In this document: positions 41,669 through 49,834 of the stretch, in pieces | Layout: each line of letters starts with the position of its first letter | Position numbering within the stretch: position 1 is the first letter of the stretch | Translations under genes and position numbers: made by a program | Origin: JALORV01 sp963702595 | GTDB taxonomy: Bacteria; Pseudomonadota; Gammaproteobacteria; Burkholderiales; Burkholderiaceae_F | NCBI GenBank assembly: GCA_963702595.1 | Contig: CAVPDC010000018.1 | Coordinates: 124,001 to 188,000, forward strand | Length of the DNA: 64,000 bases | Reading direction: 5' to 3' | Notes under the pieces: model-generated | What the model saw: the letters and a program-made list of their open reading frames with translations, nothing else | The model's database searches: none | What the model was told of the DNA's origin: nothing

Positions 41669-42604
41669 ATGAGTCGCAAAGTTCTGATGAATGGCAAGTA
41701 CGTGGCGTGGAGCGCCGCCACGGTTCACATAACCACACACGCGCTCCATTATGGTACTGCTGTGTTTGAGGGCATAAGGGCCTATCATAACGATGAAAAG
41801 GGTCAAAGCTTCATCGTTCGACTAACAGAGCATGTCGAGCGGTTGTATCGCAACATGCGCGTGCTTAGGCTCACAGTGCCGCTCACGAAGCAGGAGTTTG
41901 CGGACGCGATCGTTGACGTCGTGCGCAAAAACGGGCTTAAAGAGGACGTGTACATACGACCGATCATCTACTGGGGCGCCGGGACCGTTGGCCTGTACCC
42001 ATACGGGAGGGCAAACGATTACGCGATCTACATTGAACCGATGGGCAATTACTTCGTCGACGGCGATGGGGGTTCGAACGACGACGGCGCTGGCCTTAAA
42101 GTGTGCGTGAGTTCATGGGCACGTGTTTCAGACAACGCGCTCCCACCAACGGGCAAGTTCGCCGGAGCATACGTCAACAGCGTCCTCGCAAAAGTCGAGG
42201 CGGTCCAAGACGGGTACGACGAGGCAGTTCTCCTCACCAAGGATGGGTTCGTCTCAGAAGGGAGCGGCGAGAACGTGTTTCTCGTGCGTAAGGGTACGGT
42301 GCTCACGCCCGAGGTTTCAGATGATATTCTTGAGGGGATTACCCGCGACGCGATCATTACGATCTGTGCGGACCGCGGTTACAAGGTGCATGAGCGGCGG
42401 ATCAGCCGATCAGAGCTCTACGCAGCCGACGAGCTCTTTTTAACCGGCACCGCAGGAGAAGTGGCCCCCGTAACGAGCGTCGATGGGATCCCCATCGCCG
42501 ACGGTACGGTCGGCACGATAACGCAGGAGCTTAAGGACGCGTACTTTAACGCGGCGCGCGGGAACGATCCGCGCTATTCGCAGTGGCTCACGCCCGTCTT
42601 TTAA
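41669..42604 (+). CDS. ilvE: Branched-chain amino acid aminotransferase
   Basis: PLP fold-type IV enzyme for the last step of Leu/Ile/Val synthesis. The 311 residues include MSRKVLMNGKYVAWSAATVH, HALHYGTAVFEGIRAYHN, the PLP-lysine region TGKFAGAYVNSVLAKVEA, VSEGSGENVFLVRKG and FLTGTAGEVAPVTSVDG, all canonical. Start at 41669 follows a GAGGT ribosome site. Unlike the class IV enzyme at 32,536, this one keeps the GTAxEVxPV loop, so the standard function is likely. Confidence 0.95.
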   Translation: MSRKVLMNGKYVAWSAATVHITTHALHYGTAVFEGIRAYHNDEKGQSFIVRLTEHVERLYRNMRVLRLTVPLTKQEFADAIVDVVRKNGLKEDVYIRPIIYWGAGTVGLYPYGRANDYAIYIEPMGNYFVDGDGGSNDDGAGLKVCVSSWARVSDNALPPTGKFAGAYVNSVLAKVEAVQDGYDEAVLLTKDGFVSEGSGENVFLVRKGTVLTPEVSDDILEGITRDAIITICADRGYKVHERRISRSELYAADELFLTGTAGEVAPVTSVDGIPIADGTVGTITQELKDAYFNAARGNDPRYSQWLTPVF

Positions 42605-42652
42605 CCTCCCTCAAAGCAGCGATTCGTTTTAGGATTTAGCGATTTTAATCGA

Positions 42653-43282
42653 TTAGTCGCGTTCGACGCTGATGCGGCTCTTGCCGTAGCTGAGCCGGAC
42701 GCCGATTGAGCGCAAGTACGCACACGAGTGGCTGGGGCAGTGGACGAGCACCTCGGCAAGATCTTCAGGCTTGTCAACGTCGGTGCTCATGTAAAACGAG
42801 TCGAGAATTTTGAGGGGAAGCCCGCGCTCCTTGGCGATGGCAACGTGTTTGAGAAAGCTCACCTCGTAGAAGTCGACCTTGAATCGGGAGGGGTCTCGCA
42901 TGAAGATGGCGTTTGTGCCGCCGCCGCGGCCGGGTACGAGCGTGATGCACTCAGAGATCATCTCGCGGACGTGCCACTCTTGGATGAGCGGAATATCCGA
43001 CATCACGATGAGGGTCGGATCTCGTTCGTGCTTGATATACTCGTTGATGGCCGTGTTCAAGTCGTGGTGGTTGAGCTGCACGTGCGCCCAGTCGCACCCT
43101 GTGTTGAAGTCCTCGGTCGCGAGGATCGTCACGTGAATGCCCTGCAAGCTGTGCAGCACGTCGCGAAGCATCGCCTTTGAAAAGGCCATGCGCTCGTCAG
43201 GAGAGAGAAACGGCGCAAGCCGCGTCTTCGCTCCGCGCGTCTTGAACGGCACGACCGCTTTTACCGTGTGCATCGTCGCCAC
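42653..43282 (-). CDS. cofC: 2-phospho-L-lactate guanylyltransferase (CofC)
   Basis: Activates 2-phospho-L-lactate for coenzyme F420 assembly. The 209 residues begin MATMHTVKAVVPFKTRGAKT with the family nucleotide motif PFKxxGAKTRLAPFLSPDER, and carry PTLIVMSDIPLI and VPGRGGGTNAIFMRD, which are diagnostic of CofC. A start at the second Met (43273) is equally possible. Divergent from cofG. Confidence 0.92.
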   Translation of the reverse strand: MATMHTVKAVVPFKTRGAKTRLAPFLSPDERMAFSKAMLRDVLHSLQGIHVTILATEDFNTGCDWAHVQLNHHDLNTAINEYIKHERDPTLIVMSDIPLIQEWHVREMISECITLVPGRGGGTNAIFMRDPSRFKVDFYEVSFLKHVAIAKERGLPLKILDSFYMSTDVDKPEDLAEVLVHCPSHSCAYLRSIGVRLSYGKSRISVERD

Positions 43283-43307
43283 ACCGGTGGCTTTGCGTCC
43301 CCGTTAT

Positions 43308-43319
43308 TTATATATTACC
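43308..43319 (+). promoter_or_regulatory. Archaeal TATA box between cofC and cofG
   Basis: TTATTTATATATTACC in the 71-base divergent spacer is a strong archaeal TATA element. It lies about 40 bases before the cofG ATG, fitting a short leader; being near-symmetric, it might also serve cofC, though that would place it very close to the cofC start. Confidence 0.65.
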
Positions 43320-43353
43320 GCGGTCATGTAGAGGTAAAAACGGCTTCGCTTTT

Positions 43354-44400
43354 ATGTCGCTTGAGGACGTGAGCACCGCAGATATCGTCACTGCCCCTTT
43401 GGAGACGCTCTCTTTTGCCCTTCCGACACGCGTCACGTTCTCCCGCAACGTCTTTGTTCCGGTGACCAACATCTGCCGTAACGCGTGTGGCTACTGTGGA
43501 TTTCGACGAGACATCGGCGACGCTGAGGCGCACCTTATGGGGCCAGACGAGGTCGAAGCCTTGCTGCGGCAGGCCAAGGACGCCGACTGCACGGAGGCAC
43601 TTTTCACCTTTGGAGAGCGCCCGTACAAGGTTCCGGGCTTTCTTAAGAAGCTTGGGGCGCTCGGTTACGACAGTTTTCTGGATTATCTCTGTGATCTCTG
43701 TACGGCAGCCATTGCCATTGGACTACTCCCACACAGCAATCCTGGCATCATCACCTTCGACGAGCTCGAGCGCTTGAAACCCGTTAACGCGAGCATGGGC
43801 CTGATGCTTGAGACGACGGCGTCGGTGAGCGCCCACGAGGGCTGTGCTGGCAAAGACCCAGAACTCCGGGTGTGGACCATTGAGGACGCGGGCAAGCTGC
43901 ACGTGCCGTTTACCACAGGACTCCTCATCGGGATCGGGGAAGATTGGGGCGACCGCATCCGTTCGCTCGAACTCCTGGCGGATCTGCATCACCGATACAG
44001 GAACATCCAAGAGGTCATCATTCAACCGTTCGCCCCGAAGCCGGGCACGCGCATGGCAGGATCACCAAGCCCCGGTAACGAGGTGCTGATCCGCACTGTC
44101 GCACTCGCGCGCCATCTCCTCCCTGACGAAGTGGCGATTCAGGTGCCGCCCAACCTCGCCGAAATTGCGCCTCTCCTTCGTGCAGGAGCTTCTGATCTGG
44201 GTGGGATCTCGACGGTGACGGTCGACTATATTAATCCGGAGCATGAATGGCCGGATGTCGCAGACCTCGGCGTGGGGCTTACTCAGCGGCTGGCCATTTA
44301 TCCGCAGTACGTACACGCTGGGTGGTACCGCACGGCGCTTGCGCCGCTCATTGGCGAGCTGGCTGATGAGGAAGGCTTCCGCAAGAGGAAAACAAGGTAA
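43354..44400 (+). CDS. cofG: 7,8-didemethyl-8-hydroxy-5-deazariboflavin synthase subunit CofG
   Basis: Radical-SAM half of FO synthase, making the deazaflavin chromophore of F420 with CofH. The CX3CX2C cluster motif is NICRNACGYCGF near residue 45. LFTFGERPYKVPGFLKKLG, NPGIITFDELERLKPVNASM and FTTGLLIGIGEDWGDRI are family blocks. The 348 residues are normal for a stand-alone CofG. cofH is not in view. purC follows within five bases, so they are probably co-transcribed. Confidence 0.95.
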   Translation: MSLEDVSTADIVTAPLETLSFALPTRVTFSRNVFVPVTNICRNACGYCGFRRDIGDAEAHLMGPDEVEALLRQAKDADCTEALFTFGERPYKVPGFLKKLGALGYDSFLDYLCDLCTAAIAIGLLPHSNPGIITFDELERLKPVNASMGLMLETTASVSAHEGCAGKDPELRVWTIEDAGKLHVPFTTGLLIGIGEDWGDRIRSLELLADLHHRYRNIQEVIIQPFAPKPGTRMAGSPSPGNEVLIRTVALARHLLPDEVAIQVPPNLAEIAPLLRAGASDLGGISTVTVDYINPEHEWPDVADLGVGLTQRLAIYPQYVHAGWYRTALAPLIGELADEEGFRKRKTR

Positions 44401-44404
44401 CGCT

Positions 44405-45103
44405 ATGGACATCGTTCACATTGGAAAAGCAAAAACCGTGCACAAAACGGAGAACCCCGATGAGTATCTCATGGAGTTCCGCGATGACGTCACGGCTTTT
44501 GACGGGAAGCGAAAATCGACGGTGCCGGACAAGGGACGGTACAATGCACAGATTTCCGCGCGGCTCTTTGAGCTCTTAGAAGAGCACGGGATCGCCACGC
44601 ACTACATTCGCATGGTTGGCGATGCCCGGATGCTCGTAAAGGCGGTGAAGATCATCCCACTCGAGATCATCGCCCGGAACATCGCTGCCGGTTCGATCGT
44701 TCGCAAGTACCCCTTCAAGGAGGGACAGAAACTCGTCCCGCCGGTGATCGTCATCGACTATAAGTCTGACCCGTACGGCGATCCGATGCTCAACGACGAC
44801 CTCATACGCGCGCTGCATCTCGCCTCAGAGGACGAGCTGGCGACCGTGCGGGAGCTCACGCTGCGCATTAACGCCATCTTGAAGGAGTACCTCGGTAAGC
44901 GGGGACTCCTCCTGCCCGATTTTAAGTTGGAGTTCGGGAAGGCACGAAACGGTACGATACTCCTCGCCGATGAGATTAGCTGCGACACCTGTCGTCTCTG
45001 GTTAAAGGAGTCAGGTCAGTCGGTCGATAAGGACGTCTTCCGATACGAGCGAGGCGATCTCATCACCGCGTATGAAGAGGCGGCAAAGCGGATATTACGC
45101 TAG
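44405..45103 (+). CDS. purC: Phosphoribosylaminoimidazole-succinocarboxamide synthase
   Basis: SAICAR synthetase of purine synthesis. The 232 residues start MDIVHIGKAKTVHKTENPDE and contain FRDDVTAFDGKRK, PLEIIARNIAAGSIVRKYPF and LLPDFKLEFGKARNGTILLADE, matching PurC throughout. It lies immediately after cofG. Confidence 0.96.
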   Translation: MDIVHIGKAKTVHKTENPDEYLMEFRDDVTAFDGKRKSTVPDKGRYNAQISARLFELLEEHGIATHYIRMVGDARMLVKAVKIIPLEIIARNIAAGSIVRKYPFKEGQKLVPPVIVIDYKSDPYGDPMLNDDLIRALHLASEDELATVRELTLRINAILKEYLGKRGLLLPDFKLEFGKARNGTILLADEISCDTCRLWLKESGQSVDKDVFRYERGDLITAYEEAAKRILR

Positions 45104-45182
45104 CTGTCCACGCAGGGCATCGTCGCTCTAAAACACCTTTTGTCGACGCGCGCGCTCAAAGACGTCGCGGGCGTTGCGAGTG

Positions 45183-45192
45183 ATTAATATAG
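45183..45192 (+). promoter_or_regulatory. Probable TATA box for the ABC exporter operon
   Basis: ATTAATATAG lies about 35-40 bases before the preferred GTG start at 45222, the expected archaeal spacing. It is A/T-rich against a G/C-rich surrounding. Confidence 0.5.
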
Positions 45193-45221
45193 ATGATCTG
45201 TGCACCTTTTTTGTGGAACAC

Positions 45222-46178
45222 GTGCACGCAATTGAAGTCTCTCATCTTGTCAAGAAATTTGGCCCCCTCACCGCCATCAACGATATTAGCTTCTCCGTTG
45301 GGGTTGGGGAAATCTTCGGGTTTTTAGGTCCCAATGGCGCAGGGAAGACAACTACAATCCGCATTCTGACCGGGATTTCACCTCCGACCGCCGGAACCGC
45401 GACCATCTTTGGCCACGACATCGTGCGCGAGACCGTTGCCGCACGGCAATCCATGGGCATCGTCTCTGAGACCTCCAACGTGTACACCGACCTGACTGGG
45501 TGGCAGAACATGATGTTCTCCGCGCAGCTCTATCGCGTTGGTCGAAGCGAGCGGGAGAAGAACGCGACCGAGCTTCTGAAGCGCTTTGAGCTGTATGAGC
45601 GTCGGCGTGACAAAGTGCACGGCTTCTCCAAGGGGATGAGGCGGCGGCTGACCATCGCCATGGGACTGGTCAACAGCCCGCGCCTGCTCTTCCTTGACGA
45701 ACCGACCTCCGGGCTCGATGTCCAGAGCAACCTCATCATCCGCGACGTCATCAGCGACCTCGTCCAGCAGGGGGTTACCGTGTTCTTGACAACACACAAC
45801 ATCGAGGAGGCTAACGTCCTCTGCGACCGGGTAGCGATCATCGACAAGGGCCTGATCGCCGCCATCGATGCGCCCGAACGGCTGAAAAAGACGATTCAGA
45901 GCGTCCAGTCGATCGAGGTCTCCTTTGACAGTAGCGCTCCAACACAGCTTGACGACCTCCGCAAGATTCCGACGGTGAACGAGGTCCGCAAACAAGGTGA
46001 TAAGTACAGGCTCTACACTGAAGACCCGTCTGAGGTCATCGAAGGCGTGACGGCATACGCGCGCGCCCACAACACACGGGTGATCAGCATCACGACGCTC
46101 GGTCCGAGCCTTGAAGACGTCTTTGTCAAGTTGACCGGGCTGGAGCGCTCAGGAGGTGGAGTTACTGCCATCGATTAA
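45222..46178 (+). CDS. ABC transporter ATP-binding protein (ABC-2 type exporter)
   Basis: Nucleotide-binding subunit of about 318 residues. Walker A GPNGAGKTTTIRIL, a signature loop GFSKGMRRRLTIAMGL (degenerate LSGGQ), Walker B LLFLDEPTSGLD and the H-loop TTHNIEEAN are in order, with a C-terminal DUF4162-like tail (EDVFVKLTG). GTG at 45222 (VHAIEVSHLVKKFG) is preferred given the TATA position. The 3' end overlaps the permease start. Confidence 0.93.
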   Translation: MHAIEVSHLVKKFGPLTAINDISFSVGVGEIFGFLGPNGAGKTTTIRILTGISPPTAGTATIFGHDIVRETVAARQSMGIVSETSNVYTDLTGWQNMMFSAQLYRVGRSEREKNATELLKRFELYERRRDKVHGFSKGMRRRLTIAMGLVNSPRLLFLDEPTSGLDVQSNLIIRDVISDLVQQGVTVFLTTHNIEEANVLCDRVAIIDKGLIAAIDAPERLKKTIQSVQSIEVSFDSSAPTQLDDLRKIPTVNEVRKQGDKYRLYTEDPSEVIEGVTAYARAHNTRVISITTLGPSLEDVFVKLTGLERSGGGVTAID

Positions 46179-46932
46179 CCTTATGGGGCTCCAGGACCGC
46201 CTTTCCCGCGAGCTCGTTGCCTCGTGGGCGATTGCGAAAAAAGATGTCGCCATCTACTACCTCAGGCCCGGGACCATCGTCGGCGGAGTGCTCTTTCCTC
46301 TTTTCATGTTCCTTGCGTTTACGGCAGGGAAACTTTCGACACCCGCTGCTCTGATCCCGGGACTGATTAGCATCACGACCCTCTTCTCGGCGTCATCGAT
46401 CGAGCCGGTATCGATCCCGATCGAGCGGAGGACAGGGACGTTTGACCGGCTGCTTTCTGCACCTATCTCCCTGAACGCGCTCGTGTTGGGCGAGAGCCTG
46501 AGCGGTCTTCTCTATAGCGTTTGTATCGCGTCTGTGGTATTTGTCGCGGCGCTGCTTATCTTGAGGACGCCCATCGTGAGTATCGTCCCCATTGTGCTCG
46601 GGGTCCTTCTGAGTTCATTCTGCTTTGCGACGATGGCCTCTCTCTTTGCTGCATATCCGACCGAGAGTCCCGGAGATATCATCTCCATGGTGAACCTCGT
46701 GAGGTTTCCACTGATCTTCATATCCGGCGTCTTCATTCCTCTCGCCGCACTCCCCTCCTTTGGGCAGATGCTCGCCTATGTTTCACCGCTCACGTACGCA
46801 AACGACCTTATCCAGGGCGGATACTCCGGTAAAACGGTCCTCAACCCGTTTATTGACCTCACGATGCTCATCATCTTCATCCTGATCTTCCAGCTAGTGG
46901 CGAACTACCTGTATAAGCGATTCAATGATTGA
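46156..46932 (+). CDS. ABC-2 type transporter permease
   Basis: Membrane subunit of 258 residues with about six hydrophobic segments (for example GGVLFPLFMFLAFTAGKLS and the terminal LTMLIIFILIFQLVANYL). It overlaps the ATPase gene by 23 bases if the GTG at 46156 is used, or starts just after it at the ATG 46183. IPIERRTGTFDRLLSAPIS is the conserved cytosolic loop of ABC-2 permeases. Substrate unknown. Confidence 0.9.
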   Translation: MELLPSINLMGLQDRLSRELVASWAIAKKDVAIYYLRPGTIVGGVLFPLFMFLAFTAGKLSTPAALIPGLISITTLFSASSIEPVSIPIERRTGTFDRLLSAPISLNALVLGESLSGLLYSVCIASVVFVAALLILRTPIVSIVPIVLGVLLSSFCFATMASLFAAYPTESPGDIISMVNLVRFPLIFISGVFIPLAALPSFGQMLAYVSPLTYANDLIQGGYSGKTVLNPFIDLTMLIIFILIFQLVANYLYKRFND

Positions 46933-47108
46933 GCGAATCGAGCGAATCGAGCGGAGAGGCCAACAACGATGCGTATCTGAATCGGGTCGCAATCCCGTAT
47001 AAGTGCTCGTTGGCTGAAGCAAAACCGTATCTTTTTATAACACTGCCGTGTTGTTGTCTGTGGCAACCGGCCCTATGGGTTAGTTGCATTAGCAAATGGG
47101 TGTGTCTC

Positions 47109-48170
47109 GTGACTCGTTCCGTTCGTAAATCCCGACTTGTGTGTGCTGCGCTCTGCTTGACGTTGATGATCGCGGCTGGTTGTGCATTTATGGGTGATAG
47201 TTCGCCACACGGCGGCGTGCTGAGTGTTGCCGCCCAGGCATCACCGGCGAACGCAACGGTGACGAATAACGTAACGGTCAGCCCAGTCAGCATCTCGCTC
47301 GGCAGCACGCTCCAGGCCACTGGCAAGGTTACTGACGGGAAAAAACCGTTGGCAGACGCGACTGTCGTACTCCACATGGGTGATGTCAAACTGGCCGACG
47401 CAAAAACGAACGCGAACGGCGACTACTCCTTTGACGTTCCTGTCGGGGTGTATTACTTCCCAGCGGCATTGTCGGCCGGTGCGACGATCTACACGGTCGT
47501 TGAGCCTCAGAATGCCTCGTTTATAAGCACGCCGAGCGCCGTGACCACGATTACCGTCGATCTGGTGCCATTTTATCTCATTATTGCCATCATCACTGTG
47601 GCGATCCTTGTTGGGCTTTATTTGTATGCACGGCGAATGCGCGGAGTGAAGGTATTCGGGGATCTTGGTAAGCGGCGGGCAAAACCTGAAAAGGGGCCAA
47701 TTCAGCATAAGCAGGCCGAGTTCACCGATGAAGAACCACAAGAAGCAATTGAACCTGCCTTGCCCGCTGAAAGCGCTGCGCTCCCAGTCGATGAGACACC
47801 GCAAGATGTGGCGGTACAACCGCCCGAACTGGAGGCGCCAGAAAGCGTTGCTGAAACCGGTGTGCTGAAACAGGCGCACGAGTTTTTTGAGCGGGGTAGT
47901 GACAAACAGGCGGTCAATATGCTCTACGATGCGGCAATAATGGACGTCGCAACAACTCACGAGGTCACGATAGCGTCGCACGCAACGCACTGGGAGAAGT
48001 ATCATACCATTGAAGCTGCTGTGCCGGAAATACAGGAGCCCTTGCTCAAACTGACCACCATTTATGAGCGTGCCAACTATTCTGGCAGAGCGCTCACTGA
48101 GGAACAGCGAAATGCGGCCGTCGATGCGTTTCGCGCGATTAAAGCGCACCTCGAAAGCGCAAACACGTAA
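47109..48170 (+). CDS. Membrane-anchored Ig-like/carboxypeptidase-regulatory-like protein with DUF4129-like C-terminus
   Basis: About 353 residues. A signal-type segment VCAALCLTLMIAAGC (possible lipobox) is followed by a beta-sandwich domain (VSPVSISLGSTLQATGKVTD, PLADATVVLHMG, NANGDYSFDVPVG), a membrane helix VPFYLIIAIITVAILVGLYL, an acidic linker, and a helical C-terminus ending YERANYSGRALTEEQRNAAV, a DUF4129-type signature. The GTG at 47109 is a best guess; an earlier GTG at 47100 is also in frame. It follows the ABC exporter and may work with it (inference). Confidence 0.7.
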   Translation: MTRSVRKSRLVCAALCLTLMIAAGCAFMGDSSPHGGVLSVAAQASPANATVTNNVTVSPVSISLGSTLQATGKVTDGKKPLADATVVLHMGDVKLADAKTNANGDYSFDVPVGVYYFPAALSAGATIYTVVEPQNASFISTPSAVTTITVDLVPFYLIIAIITVAILVGLYLYARRMRGVKVFGDLGKRRAKPEKGPIQHKQAEFTDEEPQEAIEPALPAESAALPVDETPQDVAVQPPELEAPESVAETGVLKQAHEFFERGSDKQAVNMLYDAAIMDVATTHEVTIASHATHWEKYHTIEAAVPEIQEPLLKLTTIYERANYSGRALTEEQRNAAVDAFRAIKAHLESANT

Positions 48171-48313
48171 AGACCCGTCTGGTGGTATTATCGCACTGTT
48201 TTTAGATTATTGCACTCACCCGTAGAAAAAGCGGTCAGCGGATTGACTACGTTTTTCACTCGCAGCTATCGAATAAGATGGAGACTGCTAAGCTGCGACG
48301 GTGAAATCTCGTT

Positions 48314-48871
48314 TTAACGGGCTGTCCGTCGAAGCAGTAGGCCGACTCTCCAAAGTGCGGTGAACTGCGCGAGGATGGCGACGAGCAATACTGCAGGCTC
48401 AACGAGACCGACGATAAGTCCTATGGCGAGGATGATGAGGCGCTCACTTCGCTCAGCGATCCCAACGGTCCACGAAATACCCATGCCCTCAGCCTTGGCG
48501 CGGACGTAACTAACGAGTAAGGAGCCCATCAAGGCCGCTCCGACGTAGAGCCAGTTGACGCCCGCCACGCCGAGGCCAAGCAAGACAATGCAGTCGACGT
48601 AACGATCTGATATCGAGTCTAAGGTCGCACCAAAGGTCGTTGTGACGTGTCCATTGCGTGCCGCCGCCCCGTCGAGCATGTCAACGAAGCCTGTCAAGAG
48701 GATTAGTACGCCGCCTGCAACGAAGAATCCAAAGGCAAGGACGATGCCTGCAATGACGCCGATCGCAAGGCCAATGAGGGTCAGCACGTTGGGGGTGAAG
48801 CCGTGGTTGACAAGGAAGTTGGCAGGTCTTGAGAGGAGGCGATCAGCGATGCTCTTGAGTTTGCTTAACAC
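48314..48871 (-). CDS. CDP-alcohol phosphatidyltransferase, archaetidylinositol-phosphate synthase type
   Basis: Membrane enzyme of 185 residues joining a CDP-activated lipid to an alcohol phosphate. The catalytic motif DGxxAR-x8-Gx3Dx3D is complete: DMLDGAAARNGHVTTTF then GATLDSISDRYVD. The N-terminus LSRPANFLVNHGFTPNVLTL resembles archaeal AIP synthases; about five to six membrane segments follow. The alcohol substrate is inferred from family only. Confidence 0.87.
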   Translation of the reverse strand: MLSKLKSIADRLLSRPANFLVNHGFTPNVLTLIGLAIGVIAGIVLAFGFFVAGGVLILLTGFVDMLDGAAARNGHVTTTFGATLDSISDRYVDCIVLLGLGVAGVNWLYVGAALMGSLLVSYVRAKAEGMGISWTVGIAERSERLIILAIGLIVGLVEPAVLLVAILAQFTALWRVGLLLRRTAR

Positions 48872-48991
48872 GGGTGCGTCTCCTGTAACATAACGGCCTT
48901 TTACGAATGGTGTGTTTCCGTAATATAGTTGACGAATCGTGCGGCGCTGGGAATGGACAACGGACGCCCCGGAGCGGCGAACGCCAGTTTT

Positions 48992-49028
48992 GGTTAGCCT
49001 AAAAAATATATATTAGGTTGGCCTAAAT
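48992..49028 (+). promoter_or_regulatory. TATA box bracketed by two DtxR/IdeR-like iron boxes
   Basis: GGTTAGCCTAA (48992-49002), the A/T-rich AAAAAATATATATT (49001-49014) and TTAGGTTGGCCTAA (49013-49026) lie 16-50 bases before the regulator ATG. The second site is a near-perfect palindrome of the IdeR/DtxR type, and the first is its half/variant about 20 bp away on the same helix face. Repressor bound here would cover the TATA box and the transcription start. Confidence 0.75.
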
Positions 49029-49043
49029 ATTACATAGAGATCT

Positions 49044-49766
49044 ATGTCGCAGGAATATGAGCTGAGCTCTTCAGAAGAGGAGTATCTCGAAGCCATTTAC
49101 ACAAAGCAGGAAGGGAAGCCACAAGCCGCTACCACAGGAGAGTTAGCTGCCTGTCTTGGCGTGCGGAACGCGAGCGTCACCGAGATGCTCAAGAAACTGA
49201 GCGAAAAGGGGCTCATCAACTATACGCCCTACCGCGGTGCGACGCTTACCGAGGCCGGATATGAGATCGCGACAAAGGTGAAGCGAAAGCACCGGCTGCT
49301 CGAGCGCTTTTTGGTGGACATCTGCGGGATCGGCCAACACGAGTCGCATACGCAGGCGTGCGAAATCGAACACGTCATCTCGGATGCGGCCATTGACAAC
49401 CTTTCCGCTCAACTAGGACACCCGTCAACGTGTCCTGGCGGAAGCGCGATACCCGCAAGCGATACAGAGGACCAGACCCCGGTTTCGAAGCTGTCTGAGG
49501 TTAAGGAAGGGCTGTATACGATACGGTTTTTAACGTCCCCTGACCCGGAGACGATCAGTCGGCTGTGCTCGCTCGGCCTTATCCCAGGGCTTACCGTGCG
49601 CGTCTTACAGACGATCTCGAAGGGCCCGCTTGTCATCGAGATGAAGGATACGCAAATCGCCCTTGGCAGGGACGTTGCGGAATCCCTCCTCGTAAGCCCG
49701 GAAGAGGTGGGGGAGGGAATAAGACGGAGACGGAGAGGCGCCCCCTCTGGGGCGACCCCGGGCTAG
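49044..49766 (+). CDS. DtxR-family metal-dependent transcriptional regulator
   Basis: A 240-residue iron/manganese-responsive repressor. The N-terminal winged helix reads EYLEAIYTKQEGKPQAATTG, VRNASVTEMLKKLSEKGLI and YRGATLTEAG; the dimerisation/metal domain has KRKHRLLERFLVDICGI, HESHTQACEIEHVISDAAID and GHPSTCPGG; a FeoA/SH3-like C-terminal domain has CSLGLIPGLTVRVLQ and VIEMKDTQIALGRDVAESL. A basic tail RRRRRG ends it. Located upstream of feoB and behind iron-box-like sites, it likely controls itself and feoB. Confidence 0.93.
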   Translation: MSQEYELSSSEEEYLEAIYTKQEGKPQAATTGELAACLGVRNASVTEMLKKLSEKGLINYTPYRGATLTEAGYEIATKVKRKHRLLERFLVDICGIGQHESHTQACEIEHVISDAAIDNLSAQLGHPSTCPGGSAIPASDTEDQTPVSKLSEVKEGLYTIRFLTSPDPETISRLCSLGLIPGLTVRVLQTISKGPLVIEMKDTQIALGRDVAESLLVSPEEVGEGIRRRRRGAPSGATPG

Positions 49767-49834
49767 CCCGCATCTCTGCGAGGGAGACGCAACGTGTCGA
49801 ACTAAAGGAGCGGAGCTGACAACGTACCACGTCT

